A stretch of 64,000 bases of DNA. Source: an uncultured Lachnospiraceae bacterium (GTDB taxonomy: Bacteria > Bacillota > Clostridia > Lachnospirales > Lachnospiraceae). How positions within the stretch are numbered: position 1 is the stretch's first letter; every line of letters starts with the position of its first letter. Made by a program: the position numbers and the translations under genes. Positions 18,070 to 27,269 of the stretch are shown here, in pieces. The notes beneath the pieces are model-generated. The model had not been told where the DNA came from and ran no database searches. It worked only from the letters and a program-made list of their open reading frames with translations. Location of the stretch: positions 114,143 through 178,142 of the forward strand of contig CANRNJ010000007.1 in NCBI GenBank assembly GCA_947631955.1, written 5' to 3'.

Positions 18070-19188
18070 TTACATTCCTTCCTGCTCATACGAATGGCAA
18101 ATCGCATAAAGTACCGTTTCATTAGTTGCATTCCCATGGTGCCGCATATACAATTGATATTCCGGAACCAGGCTTTTAATATATAACGGCAATGTAATCA
18201 TATCCTCTGGTTTATGGTATATACATATCGCTAACTTTGGTCGATTCTTTTGAATTGTATGTTTTGCCCCTTCCAGAGATTTCAGTTCCGCCCCTTCCAC
18301 ATCCATTTTAATAAATGTAACTCTGTCCGATTCATCAACTATCTCATCAATTGCGACAGCATCTATGCTGGTTTTCCCATTGTTGCTTATACAAGATGTC
18401 CCATCTCCATTTGCTGCAAAGGCCAATCGCTCACTTTTATTCCATGTTCCATACGGATATATATTGACTTGCGATAATCCTTCCTTTTCTTTTCTTCTTA
18501 AACAATCTTGATAGTTTGACGGATCCGGTTCAAATGCGTAAACCTTTTCCAATCGTTTACATTTACGAAGAAGTCCCATGGTAGATCCTAAATTCTTACA
18601 ACCTGCATCAACAAATATTTCCGAATCCTCATATGATATAAAATTCACTCCAAAATACAATGCATCATCTCCACGAAATACGTATGGTTCCATATCAAAA
18701 ATGTGTTCTTCAGGTATTCCCGCCTCAATCATGCTCTTCCTGATTTCCGATTCAGAATGATCTACAGAAATTACAATTGTTTCATTCCGATATTTATCAA
18801 AAAGCACCGTCGGTGCTATAACCGGGAAACCATCAAGTCCTTCTAATTGCTTTTGTTCGTCTCTATCACAGAAGCCTATAAATCTGGCATCATTTCTCCA
18901 AAACTTTATCGTTTTTTTTGCATTAGCACCAGCACCGTACACAATAATTTTTTTCTCTTCGGGCAGTTCTTTAAGAAGCGAGGATATCCCCCCCCCTTTC
19001 ATTACAGTGAGATTTGGGAGATATTTTTCTACTATATTGGCCATGTAATGATAATTACCTGTAACCAAATAATTTAATCTGTTTATATAAACATATTTTG
19101 ATTCTTCATCCATCATCATAGAATAGATTTTTTTTAAGTCTGTCATAGCTGTTATTGCGGTTGCTTCCATAAATCTAATATCCTCCAT
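18070..19188 (-). CDS. FkbM-family methyltransferase with Rossmann module and a G9 run
   Basis: 372 residues. Residues 75-165 are a PglD-N-like unit (KIIVYGAGANAKKTIKF, TIVISVDHSE). Residues 175-365 are an FkbM-type SAM methyltransferase (FVDAGCKNLGSTMGLL, YAFEPDPSN, FIKMDVEGAELKSLEGA), expected to O-methylate a sugar. Nine consecutive G (coding strand; C at 18988-18996) encode Gly-Gly-Gly near residue 65 and are in frame. A gain or loss of one base would truncate the protein before both domains, so the gene may be phase variable. Confidence 0.82.
   Translation of the reverse strand: MEDIRFMEATAITAMTDLKKIYSMMMDEESKYVYINRLNYLVTGNYHYMANIVEKYLPNLTVMKGGGISSLLKELPEEKKIIVYGAGANAKKTIKFWRNDARFIGFCDRDEQKQLEGLDGFPVIAPTVLFDKYRNETIVISVDHSESEIRKSMIEAGIPEEHIFDMEPYVFRGDDALYFGVNFISYEDSEIFVDAGCKNLGSTMGLLRKCKRLEKVYAFEPDPSNYQDCLRRKEKEGLSQVNIYPYGTWNKSERLAFAANGDGTSCISNNGKTSIDAVAIDEIVDESDRVTFIKMDVEGAELKSLEGAKHTIQKNRPKLAICIYHKPEDMITLPLYIKSLVPEYQLYMRHHGNATNETVLYAICHSYEQEGM
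18988..18996 (-). repeat. G9 homopolymer inside the FkbM methyltransferase gene
   Basis: Nine C on the plus strand. It lies upstream of both domains and is presently in frame. Confidence 0.9.
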
Positions 19189-19260
19189 TTCTCAAATATT
19201 ATGACATACAAGTCCCATGCAGATTTCTAATATTGATTTTCCATAATTCCAACCACTTTA

Positions 19261-19350
19261 CCGCCTAAGCAAGCGCATTTTATAGAAGTCTGCCGTATCG
19301 CTTCCGTCTCCGTATAACTGGTTCTAAACGGCGTTTTTGCAATAATTATT
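19261..19350 (-). pseudogene. Frameshifted remnant of an hddA 5' end
   Basis: Read on the minus strand the segment encodes IIAKTPFR in one frame and, after a one-base loss, DGSDTADFYK in the next, matching the start of HddA at 18063 (IITKTPFRISF, GGGSDMAAFYR). The match is close at nucleotide level over about 70 bases, then stops. It has no ATG and lies directly after the stop of the methyltransferase gene at 19353. It marks a past duplication or recombination junction in the operon. Confidence 0.75.
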
Positions 19351-19352
19351 CC

Positions 19353-20429
19353 TTAAATATTTCTCTCTTTACCATGAAAATGGCAAATTGCATACTTTTC
19401 ATCATCGTTATTGCATATCTCCATATCAAACGGAGGATACATTGGTCTTTTTTCAATCACAACAACTCCCGGATAATAGTGAACAGAATGCATTGATCTA
19501 GTGTATTCATTTACTTGTAAATCCTCATCCATAGAAAACCAGGCATGCAAATAATCTATAAAGTTTTTTGAGTACTCTATATAAGTATTCGGGTTTTTAT
19601 ATCCGGATTGATATTTATCTTTATTATATGAAGTAAATGTATCCTCACAAATATACACACCATCTGCCTTGATATGGGAAAACATTTCTTCAAAAGTTAC
19701 TATTTGTTGATTCATATAATGTCCGCCGTCATCTATCAAAATATCAAGTTTGGGAATTTCCTGCTTGATTTTTCTCCAAAAATTTCTATCCTCCTGATTG
19801 CCAATATAAATCTCAATCTGCTCTTCTTCTAGCTGTTTGCAACTTGGCGATATGTCAACACCGATAATCCTGGCTTTAGGTCCTAATACTCGCTTCCACA
19901 ACTGCAGAGAACCGCCCTTATTCACCCCAATCTCCATAATAGTTACTTCTTGATCAATGTACTTGTTAAAATAACGATTATATATTTCAAAATAATGCAG
20001 CCATTTAAAAGAGCGATTGTGTTTTCCAACTAAGAACTCCTTCTCCAACTCACTCAAATCGTCTGCATGACTGCACAATTCATCATACAGCGTATCGTTA
20101 GTAAGATCTTTTCTCCAGTCCGCGATCATCGTTCCTATGTTTTTAGGAGTCAATGACAGATTCAACTCGGTGTAATGCATGATTTTTTCCTTTTTTACTC
20201 CAAGTTGTATCAGAAACTCTTTAATATGAAGGAAATTTTCTACCACACTTACTATAATTTTATCGTAGTCATATACAAGGATTGCTTCAGGCGGTACAAT
20301 CAATATACCCCCCCCCTTATATTTAGCGCCTTCCGGATTCTGATCCGCAATACACAGAACATCATCGGAACTCAGCCCATTTAATACGTTTTGGCAATTT
20401 CGCCCTGCACCGTAAACAATAATTCTCAT
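19353..20429 (-). CDS. SAM methyltransferase with N-terminal Rossmann module and a G9 run
   Basis: 358 residues from the ATG at 20427-20429, which has GGGAGG seven bases upstream; a longer frame start is less likely. Residues 1-95 are a PglD-N-like unit (RIIVYGAGRNCQNVL, YDKIIVSVV). Residues 130-330 are a class I methyltransferase of the CmcI/macrocin type (IMEIGVNKGGSLQLW, IIGVDISP, ILIDDGGHYMNQQ). The nine-G run encodes Gly-Gly-Gly inside the Rossmann unit. The target is presumably a sugar hydroxyl. Confidence 0.8.
   Translation of the reverse strand: MRIIVYGAGRNCQNVLNGLSSDDVLCIADQNPEGAKYKGGGILIVPPEAILVYDYDKIIVSVVENFLHIKEFLIQLGVKKEKIMHYTELNLSLTPKNIGTMIADWRKDLTNDTLYDELCSHADDLSELEKEFLVGKHNRSFKWLHYFEIYNRYFNKYIDQEVTIMEIGVNKGGSLQLWKRVLGPKARIIGVDISPSCKQLEEEQIEIYIGNQEDRNFWRKIKQEIPKLDILIDDGGHYMNQQIVTFEEMFSHIKADGVYICEDTFTSYNKDKYQSGYKNPNTYIEYSKNFIDYLHAWFSMDEDLQVNEYTRSMHSVHYYPGVVVIEKRPMYPPFDMEICNNDDEKYAICHFHGKERNI
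20308..20316 (-). repeat. G9 homopolymer inside the methyltransferase gene at 19353
   Basis: Nine C on the plus strand, encoding three Gly codons in frame near residue 39. Slippage would remove the methyltransferase domain. Confidence 0.9.
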
Positions 20430-20496
20430 TTTACTTCCTCCCATGCACTTTTTTATCATGAATCTCTATCATTTCCCTGCCAACACATTAAATTAC

Positions 20497-22035
20497 CTAT
20501 TGCCAGATTCCTATTATCGGCTTTTCGCAATTCCATCCATTTCTCTCTATCTCCCCTTTAGCATCTTCATAAATAGACCTATCAGATATGCCTATCAAAA
20601 CATAATCGAAATTCATCGTTGCCATGGTCTCCGGTGCCGTTACCATTTCATTCGCAATATTTTGATAACTTCTATCCACCCATCCAACCAATTCACAGTA
20701 TTGTGTCAGCTTTATCGTATTATAAAATTCTCTGCCACAATTCCCAGCCCCGTACAGGCAGACTCTAACTCCCGGCGATATACCGGAATAAGGAAAGGGA
20801 AATCTGCATCTTGACAATAATTTTGTGGATATCTTTATACCCGATACCGCTGTAAGTATCTGCTCCTCGCCTGCTATTCCTTCATTCATCAGCCACTCTT
20901 TCTTTTTATTAATAATGGATTCGTCTTCATCCGATACAATGACAAATTCAAACTCGCTTTGTCGCAAAGCGTCCGGGCTTTGCACGTTTTCTCTCTCCCT
21001 CTCCAGCCACCGACCATCAGCGCAAGTATCGTCAACACAAATAACCAGTTCAAGATAATCCGTTATTAACGCAAGCATTCTCAAGGAGTCGGCTCTTTTA
21101 CCGGAACCATAAATGGCAATTTTACTTCCGTAAGGGATACTGCCATATGGATAATTTGCAGATATATCGTCCAAACTATTTTTAAGCCTTGCCCATTCCA
21201 TATTGCTATAAATCTTTCCATTTTCTTGGGCCGCTACATCAAAAAACTGCAGACACTCGGCCGCATAATGTTTCTCAAATATCCTGCGGTAATCCAAAAG
21301 CATTGATTTGCTGACTGTGTACCCCCATGTTGCCGACAACGCCACAAATAAATCCGCAACATTTTCCCGCGTTTGTTCATTTATCTCAATGGCTCCTATA
21401 TTAGCGTATACTCCATTGATCACTTCAAGATATTTATTTCCTCTTGCTACTGTCAGCAAAAGTTTTGTAGCTATGCGTGAAGCTGCATTTTGCGCCAATT
21501 TCACATTAAAGGATCTACGGTAATTTAAATCAACATCATGCAGGATTACCCACCCCCCCCCATTTATGTAAGGAAGTACACAAAGGAAATCAAGAATTTC
21601 ACCAGGCAGTCTGTGGGTTGTATCTATAATTACAAGATCAATATCTGCGCCGATCTCCTCAATTCTTTCCGCGATCGTTTTCCCCAGTAAAAATATATGA
21701 TTCAGCGAACATTCCGAAAAATCAATGTATCTCTTCATCTTTTCGTATTGATAACCTGTCGTATAATTAGAATCCAGATAAAATTTTTCATTCAAATCTA
21801 CAGATATGACATCGCATTGATCCACGCACATGCTGAGTGCATTCATAAGTACACTGGTAGTTCCTCCCTCCGCCACACCGATTTCAACTACCTTATGCGG
21901 GCGAAGGGTTTTAACGGCTCCGCACAGGAAGCCATGATCATCACGGCTCATTTCGCATAGAAATTCAGATTTATTTCTAAGCATATCTGCAGGCTCATAC
22001 CATTTTTCAACAGTTTTGTATTGCATCACCCTCAC
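20497..22035 (-). CDS. CmcI-like methyltransferase with two C-terminal Rossmann modules and a G9 run
   Basis: 512 residues. Residues 1-220 hold a class I SAM fold of the cephalosporin hydroxylase/CmcI type (KVVEIGVAEGGTTSVLMNAL, DLVIIDTTHRLPGEI, then HDVDLN). Two PglD-N-like units follow: SKIAIYGSGKRADSL with FVIVSDEDES (about 300-395) and VRVCLYGAGNCGREF with YVLIGISDRS (about 420-510). Nine G encode the Gly-Gly-Gly before TrpVal near residue 160, within the catalytic domain. No signal or membrane segment. Sugar O-methylation is the likely role. Confidence 0.78.
   Translation of the reverse strand: MRVMQYKTVEKWYEPADMLRNKSEFLCEMSRDDHGFLCGAVKTLRPHKVVEIGVAEGGTTSVLMNALSMCVDQCDVISVDLNEKFYLDSNYTTGYQYEKMKRYIDFSECSLNHIFLLGKTIAERIEEIGADIDLVIIDTTHRLPGEILDFLCVLPYINGGGWVILHDVDLNYRRSFNVKLAQNAASRIATKLLLTVARGNKYLEVINGVYANIGAIEINEQTRENVADLFVALSATWGYTVSKSMLLDYRRIFEKHYAAECLQFFDVAAQENGKIYSNMEWARLKNSLDDISANYPYGSIPYGSKIAIYGSGKRADSLRMLALITDYLELVICVDDTCADGRWLERERENVQSPDALRQSEFEFVIVSDEDESIINKKKEWLMNEGIAGEEQILTAVSGIKISTKLLSRCRFPFPYSGISPGVRVCLYGAGNCGREFYNTIKLTQYCELVGWVDRSYQNIANEMVTAPETMATMNFDYVLIGISDRSIYEDAKGEIERNGWNCEKPIIGIWQ
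21553..21561 (-). repeat. G9 homopolymer inside the CmcI-like gene
   Basis: Nine C on the plus strand, in frame, in the methyltransferase core just before the conserved HDVD segment. Confidence 0.9.
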
Positions 22036-22049
22036 CTCGTATCATTTCT

Positions 22050-23060
22050 TTATGTAACGCTTTTAACCAGAATAACTGTTCCATACTGATCAGGAATCGG
22101 CACTTTAATCATTGTGCCGTTTATGATTTCAAACTCTTCCAACGCCGTCATCACACCTTTATGTTCTACGGCGTTATAATCATGCAAAAAAATGATTCCT
22201 CCCTCTACTAATCTAGGCCAAAAAAATTCCAAGCCGTCCCTGGTAGGTCTGTACAGATCCATGTCCAAACTTACAAAACAAAAATTTGTATCCTGCTCCT
22301 GCACAGCGCTTTCTGGGAAATTGCCTTTCCTTATATTTACTTTTGCCCCCCCCCTTCTAAGTTTTTTCTTAATATGCTCTATTTGCTGCTCAGAGGTCAT
22401 ATCCTCTCTTGCAAATATATCTTTTCCTGTAAAACTGCCAAATCTCCTTTCAGATGTAAAACCTCTCTCCACATCTGCATCCATATCCCTTTTGTCAAAT
22501 CCGGAAAAAGTGTCATATAAATACAACTCTTTATCCGGGAAACAATAACTTAATGCTTTAGCAAAATTACCCATATAAACGCCGGCTTCTGCCACGGCTC
22601 CATTTAAGTTTTTGCGATATATCTCTTTACATATCAATTCCAGTGTCCTATATCGTACATACTCTCCAAAATTCTCAGCATGGCTTTCTTCTACCTTATC
22701 AATTTCCATCACCGGTACATCATTTCGCTCCCAAATAATTCTATCCTCTTCTTGCAAAAACAATATTTTGCATTTTTCAACGCCAATATCTGATAAAGTT
22801 TTGTAAATTTCATGCTCATATACTTTACTCGTAATCAATATGTAATCATATCCTGCATTTTCTATATTATATAAATCCCAAAATGCTATGCCTGGCGGAA
22901 GTTCTTTCGGATCAACATTCCTGTCAACAATTCCAACTAATTCACAGTATTCTTCGTTGAGTATTCTGCTCGCCACATACTTTCCGATCTCCCCGTATCC
23001 ATACAAGATAACTTTCGCGCCTTTGGGAAGCAGCTGTTTTGGGTATGTATATTTTTTCAT
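22050..23060 (-). CDS. TylF/MycF-type O-methyltransferase with N-terminal Rossmann module and a G9 run
   Basis: 336 residues. Residues 14-110 are a PglD-N-like unit (KVILYGYGEIGKYVA, YILITSKVYE). Residues 130-330 match the macrocin O-methyltransferase family: GVYMGNFAKAL, LYDTFSGFD, SLDMDLYRPTRDGLEFF and FLHDYNAVEHKGV, including the acidic metal-binding residues. Nine G encode Arg-Gly-Gly-Ala (KLRRGGAKV) near residue 238. The start overlaps the preceding stop by ATGA, so translation is coupled. Confidence 0.83.
   Translation of the reverse strand: MKKYTYPKQLLPKGAKVILYGYGEIGKYVASRILNEEYCELVGIVDRNVDPKELPPGIAFWDLYNIENAGYDYILITSKVYEHEIYKTLSDIGVEKCKILFLQEEDRIIWERNDVPVMEIDKVEESHAENFGEYVRYRTLELICKEIYRKNLNGAVAEAGVYMGNFAKALSYCFPDKELYLYDTFSGFDKRDMDADVERGFTSERRFGSFTGKDIFAREDMTSEQQIEHIKKKLRRGGAKVNIRKGNFPESAVQEQDTNFCFVSLDMDLYRPTRDGLEFFWPRLVEGGIIFLHDYNAVEHKGVMTALEEFEIINGTMIKVPIPDQYGTVILVKSVT
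22346..22354 (-). repeat. G9 homopolymer inside the TylF-like gene
   Basis: Nine C on the plus strand in the middle of the catalytic domain, in frame. Confidence 0.9.
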
Positions 23061-24871
23061 AGATACTCGCTCCTTATCATACGCTCTATTTGAGCAGCCA
23101 AATAAGCCTCCGCACGAGGATTTAAATGTTCAGGCGCCTTCCCCCATTTATGCCCTGACTGCGTATATAGAAACACTTCGGGAACATCTATCACATTGAC
23201 CTGACAACCATTCTTATCACACTCTGTAAGGAACAAATCATACATATCTTCTAAGGCATGATTTACCTGTTCTATCTCTCTGATATTGGCATATTTGTTT
23301 CCCATTTCATCTGCTGCGGATAACAGCATACGTACTAAAATCATTTTTGTGTGCCCCATATAAGCACAAAGCAAGGACACAAATTGCATACATGCCCGCT
23401 TCCATATATTCAAAAATCTCTCCGTAGAGCAGTTCGTCATATCCTTCAAATCAATTCCGGTGTCGTTCCATGCGTCGCTGACCGTCAAATAATGATCCTC
23501 ATCTGGTTTCCATACACCAAATCTTTCTTCGAGAAAATCGATCAACATATAATCTATATTTTCCAAATACGCCCCACACTCACTGGCAAAAATTTTTTTA
23601 AGATCATGGATAAGCATTTGCTTTCTATGCGAATTGGAGGTGGTTATCTGAGGATATTCTTCCAACTTTCTCGAAAACAAACTGACAATACTGTTATTGC
23701 TAATATGAAATACCAATTCCCCGCTTCTTAAAGCTGTTCCCCGCAAGTTAAAACTCCCCCAAACTCCATAGCGAATTTTTCTGCAATTCTGCCATGCGTC
23801 CGATAAAGATACATATTTAATCTGTTCAAGAAATCTCGCGCGGGTCACAGGTTCCTCCACACTGGTGACAGTCATCGTCTCGGAACGAGTCACTGAATTG
23901 GCTTCCATTCTTTCATAACACATTTCATTTTTGATATTCTCAAACAGTTTTAATCCTTTTAGACTATTAACCATTACTAAAGAAGTTCCCGATGGATGAA
24001 AAGTCCCTGGACTATTTTTGTATATACTCCAAAAATCAGCCAGTGTAATATCGCTTTTCCTGTTTGTAATTCCTCTAAATACACAAGTATAACACGACTT
24101 TTTCAATGCTAAATTACTTAAGAAAATCTGCATATATAGATCATGATCTTTGTCGCAAAAATATGTCTTTCCGTTTTCAAAGTCTATTTTTATACCAAAA
24201 TTAAACCAACCATATTTTTTATCTCTAAAAGAAACAGATTTTATTTTTGAATCGTATTCTTCACACTTTTCTTTCAAATACTTTTCCCAGACTTCCGGCA
24301 TCACCGTCCCATGACATACAAGATCCTGCGTATATAGGCGATCCGTATTGATACCTTCACAGTTTAAATAAGCCAAAAGTCCTTCCACCTGACAACTCGT
24401 TCCGCTAAACAACACCGTCCTTCCTTCGTTCAAATATCCTTTTACATCGCAATATGTATTTCCAACATTACTATGCACATATTTGGATCTGCGGATTTTG
24501 TCTAAGCTATGTATATCGGTAACTCCTATATGCCTGACGTGAAACTCCGCGTCAAATCCTGCTCCAAACACCACGCCATTCTTTTTCAAAATCTCTTCCG
24601 CAATTAACGAAAAAATTCCTCCCGAAGAACTTTGGCGCACAAGATCCTCTTTTTTTGCATACGCAGCATATATATTTATTTCCTTCAAATGCTTCTGCAC
24701 AGGGCAGACTCGTATACAATTTCCACAGGCAATACATTCGTCTTCTCTGATATAAGGCATGTTAGCTTTATTATCATATTCCATACATTGCCGCGGACAA
24801 ATATTCACACACGCCAAGCACGCGGTGCAAGAAGCTTCAGCAATCCGTGCCGCAGCCCTTTCCTTATCCAT
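23057..24871 (-). CDS. F420-hydrogenase beta-like ferredoxin protein fused to a DUF6270/SGNH-like domain
   Basis: 604 residues. Two [4Fe-4S] motifs open the protein (CTACLACVNICP and CIACGNCIRVCP), followed by the coenzyme F420 hydrogenase/dehydrogenase beta domain (SSGGIFSLIAEEIL, VLFSGTSCQVEGLL, CVFRGITNRKSDITLADFW) to about residue 360. In glycan clusters this family accompanies polysaccharide pyruvyltransferases. Residues about 375-600 (GVWGSFNLRGTALRS, HISNNSIVSL, GHKWGKAPEHLNP) look like DUF6270, an SGNH-hydrolase-like family. A redox or sugar-modifying step is inferred; the reaction is unknown. Confidence 0.7.
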   Translation of the reverse strand: MDKERAAARIAEASCTACLACVNICPRQCMEYDNKANMPYIREDECIACGNCIRVCPVQKHLKEINIYAAYAKKEDLVRQSSSGGIFSLIAEEILKKNGVVFGAGFDAEFHVRHIGVTDIHSLDKIRRSKYVHSNVGNTYCDVKGYLNEGRTVLFSGTSCQVEGLLAYLNCEGINTDRLYTQDLVCHGTVMPEVWEKYLKEKCEEYDSKIKSVSFRDKKYGWFNFGIKIDFENGKTYFCDKDHDLYMQIFLSNLALKKSCYTCVFRGITNRKSDITLADFWSIYKNSPGTFHPSGTSLVMVNSLKGLKLFENIKNEMCYERMEANSVTRSETMTVTSVEEPVTRARFLEQIKYVSLSDAWQNCRKIRYGVWGSFNLRGTALRSGELVFHISNNSIVSLFSRKLEEYPQITTSNSHRKQMLIHDLKKIFASECGAYLENIDYMLIDFLEERFGVWKPDEDHYLTVSDAWNDTGIDLKDMTNCSTERFLNIWKRACMQFVSLLCAYMGHTKMILVRMLLSAADEMGNKYANIREIEQVNHALEDMYDLFLTECDKNGCQVNVIDVPEVFLYTQSGHKWGKAPEHLNPRAEAYLAAQIERMIRSEYL

Positions 24872-25934
24872 TTGCCCCGCTCCTTACCACTTGCAAAAAA
24901 GTATTTAAGTCTGCACATAGTTTATTCTCATAGACAATTCCCTCTACATTTACAGTTTGTCTGATATATTGGTCAGAATTGAGTAATCGTATGCTAATCT
25001 CACTGCACAAATTTGTCTTTAAATCCCAGCTTACCAAATTGTCGCTATCCATCGTATTAAGATATAAAACAGAATTTTCTAATTCCACCCATCTTATGCG
25101 CATAACTTTACCGTCAAAGTGAGCATCTGGCAGTATGCCTTCTACTTTCCTGAACACTGTTTTCTCAACATCGAGCACATAGATATCCCCATTAAGGTAA
25201 TTTATAATAATCGTATCGTTTTTTGCGCAAAACAGGTGAAAGTAACCATCCAGTTCAACTTGACCTGTTTCGAATCCCGCTGTAGTTCCACATCTCCGTT
25301 TCGGAACATATACAAGTTTTCCGCTTCTCGGCAATCCATATACTCCCGCATCTGTAATAACCAAATCACTAAGCGGTCTGTCAATCAAATCTATTTTTTT
25401 AAACTCTCCCTCTTTTGTGCATATATCCCAATAATATATGTTGGAACTTATCGCATTAGGAAGTATAAGTTTCCCATTGTGTATCCAAGCTTTCCCACGG
25501 CTCCAAATTCCATTTGATGCTTTATCGTTCAACACAATATCAAACAGTTCAATGCTATATGTTTCCGGATTGACTTTTGCAATTACAGGCTGTGTGCCTG
25601 TAAAATACGCGCAGTTCTGATATTGATATCCATAAGAAAAATCGTACGTTCTGTTTTTATTCAATTCTACGATTTTGAAGTTTTTTCCCTGCAAATGATA
25701 AAAGTAAAAACAGTTCCCTGCATACGGCGCAAGAATTATGCAGTCTCCAATTTTTATCATCGCCTTAAACAAATCAGAAGCATATCGCGGAACAGTAATA
25801 GATGTGTAATACATTAATCCCCCGCTTGCAAGGTCCAACGCATATAAACTTCTGGTGTTGTAAGGTACAAACCAAAGCTTGCCCTGTTCAAGACAAGCCA
25901 TATTTATTTTTAGAAATCCAACCTCTGATTTCAT
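24864..25934 (-). CDS. Cytosolic beta-propeller-like protein, function unknown
   Basis: 356 residues with repeated strand-turn units of about 45-50 residues (GKLWFVPYNTRSLYALDL, GDCIILAPYAGNCFYFYHL, GKLILPNAISSNIYYWDI, GVYGLPRSGKLVYVP), the pattern of a six- or seven-bladed propeller. No signal peptide or membrane segment is present, so it should stay in the cytosol, perhaps as a scaffold. It overlaps both neighbours (ATGA with the pyruvyltransferase, eight bases with the ferredoxin gene), so it is tightly co-translated. Confidence 0.65.
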   Translation of the reverse strand: MKSEVGFLKINMACLEQGKLWFVPYNTRSLYALDLASGGLMYYTSITVPRYASDLFKAMIKIGDCIILAPYAGNCFYFYHLQGKNFKIVELNKNRTYDFSYGYQYQNCAYFTGTQPVIAKVNPETYSIELFDIVLNDKASNGIWSRGKAWIHNGKLILPNAISSNIYYWDICTKEGEFKKIDLIDRPLSDLVITDAGVYGLPRSGKLVYVPKRRCGTTAGFETGQVELDGYFHLFCAKNDTIIINYLNGDIYVLDVEKTVFRKVEGILPDAHFDGKVMRIRWVELENSVLYLNTMDSDNLVSWDLKTNLCSEISIRLLNSDQYIRQTVNVEGIVYENKLCADLNTFLQVVRSGANG

Positions 25935-27265
25935 TTTATATCCTCTTCTATACCCGGAAAAATTTTATAATATGTATCATACAATATATCCGGATTTGCG
26001 TAGATTTTATATTCACCTTTCAGAATATTTTTTGTGAAATTCAAAGCTTCATCAATATCCTTGGCAAAATAAATATTTTTAAACATACTGTTATCAAACC
26101 ACTTTATTCCTTCTGACAGCTTATGATCCGTCGATGGCAAGACCACCACAGGCGTATTCGCAATAAGCGAAAATATCATTCCGTGAAAACGGTCAGTAAT
26201 CACCACACGATATTTGGCAAATGTTTCAAATGTAGTTTCTATGACTTCCTTTCGCCTTTTCCGTATTTCTGTCCACGGCATATCTGAATCGGTATCGCCC
26301 ACCTCCGTATCCTCCAATACAGATAACTTTTTGGCAAACTCTGCCTGCGTGTTTGCATCAAATGCCGACTCTGCATAAATACTTCCTCGGAGACAAAGCA
26401 AGATACCATGTCTGTCGAAAGCATATGTTCTGCGTCCAATCAGAGCTGTAACAACATCTGGATACAGAACAACCGTACAATTCGTATAATATTTTTGGGC
26501 CAGTTCATATGACTTCCCATCTCTGCACATTATTGTCAGATTTCCATGTGCATTATATATTTTTTGCGAGCGTTTTCTCGCCGCAATTTTCTGAAAAAAT
26601 ACCGTTTGTGGTAAAAACAGCAACTTTCTTTCGGGAAACAAAAGCACTATTTTTTCGTTTAAATCCTCTTCCTTCTGAAATAGATCCGTGCAATGGTACC
26701 CACTATGTACAAGAATCGTATCATCCTTACATACAGCGAATTTAATCAGGTATAGTAAAAAATAGTAATCCCTGCGTAATGTGTTGCCTTCAAAAACAAA
26801 AACTTCACAATTCGCAAATTCTTCTTCTATCAATGATTTGATACAGTAAGTCTGTGCCTGATCTCCCAGATTCCGATGTGCCGGAGCGCCCAACAGTAAT
26901 ACTCTTTTCTTTTTGGAATGCAAAAAATTCAAGAGTTCATCGTGCTCTATTTCACATTTTTGCTTCATCCACTCTTCACATAAAATTTCATTTATATGTA
27001 CATGCTTCACCTTCAGGACACGCAGTTGTTCCGCTATACTATCATACATGTCCTGATTTTGAACCGAGATCAGAACAATATACTCTCTGTCATTTTCCAA
27101 TTCTTCCGGCGATATGCAAAAATACTTATTTTTCCATAATTTTCCCTGTAAATCCGGATTATTATCGCAAACTGCTTCTATCTCAAGCAACTTTTCAATC
27201 ATGCTAAAATATCGCTCAGAATATTTTCCGCATCCAAACAAAATATATTTTCTCAATCTTTTCAC
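25931..27265 (-). CDS. Polysaccharide pyruvyltransferase with N-terminal Rossmann module
   Basis: 444 residues. Residues 1-95 are a PglD-N-like unit (RKYILFGCGKYSERYF, YIVLISVQNQ). The remainder is the CsaB/WcaK-type pyruvyltransferase fold: LLGAPAHRNLGDQAQTYCI, LVHSGYHCTDLF, then DRFHGMIFSLIANTPVVVLPS with the conserved His. It would transfer pyruvate from phosphoenolpyruvate as a ketal onto a glycan sugar. Its neighbour at 23057 is a usual companion family. Confidence 0.82.
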   Translation of the reverse strand: MKRLRKYILFGCGKYSERYFSMIEKLLEIEAVCDNNPDLQGKLWKNKYFCISPEELENDREYIVLISVQNQDMYDSIAEQLRVLKVKHVHINEILCEEWMKQKCEIEHDELLNFLHSKKKRVLLLGAPAHRNLGDQAQTYCIKSLIEEEFANCEVFVFEGNTLRRDYYFLLYLIKFAVCKDDTILVHSGYHCTDLFQKEEDLNEKIVLLFPERKLLFLPQTVFFQKIAARKRSQKIYNAHGNLTIMCRDGKSYELAQKYYTNCTVVLYPDVVTALIGRRTYAFDRHGILLCLRGSIYAESAFDANTQAEFAKKLSVLEDTEVGDTDSDMPWTEIRKRRKEVIETTFETFAKYRVVITDRFHGMIFSLIANTPVVVLPSTDHKLSEGIKWFDNSMFKNIYFAKDIDEALNFTKNILKGEYKIYANPDILYDTYYKIFPGIEEDIK

Positions 27266-27269
27266 CTTT

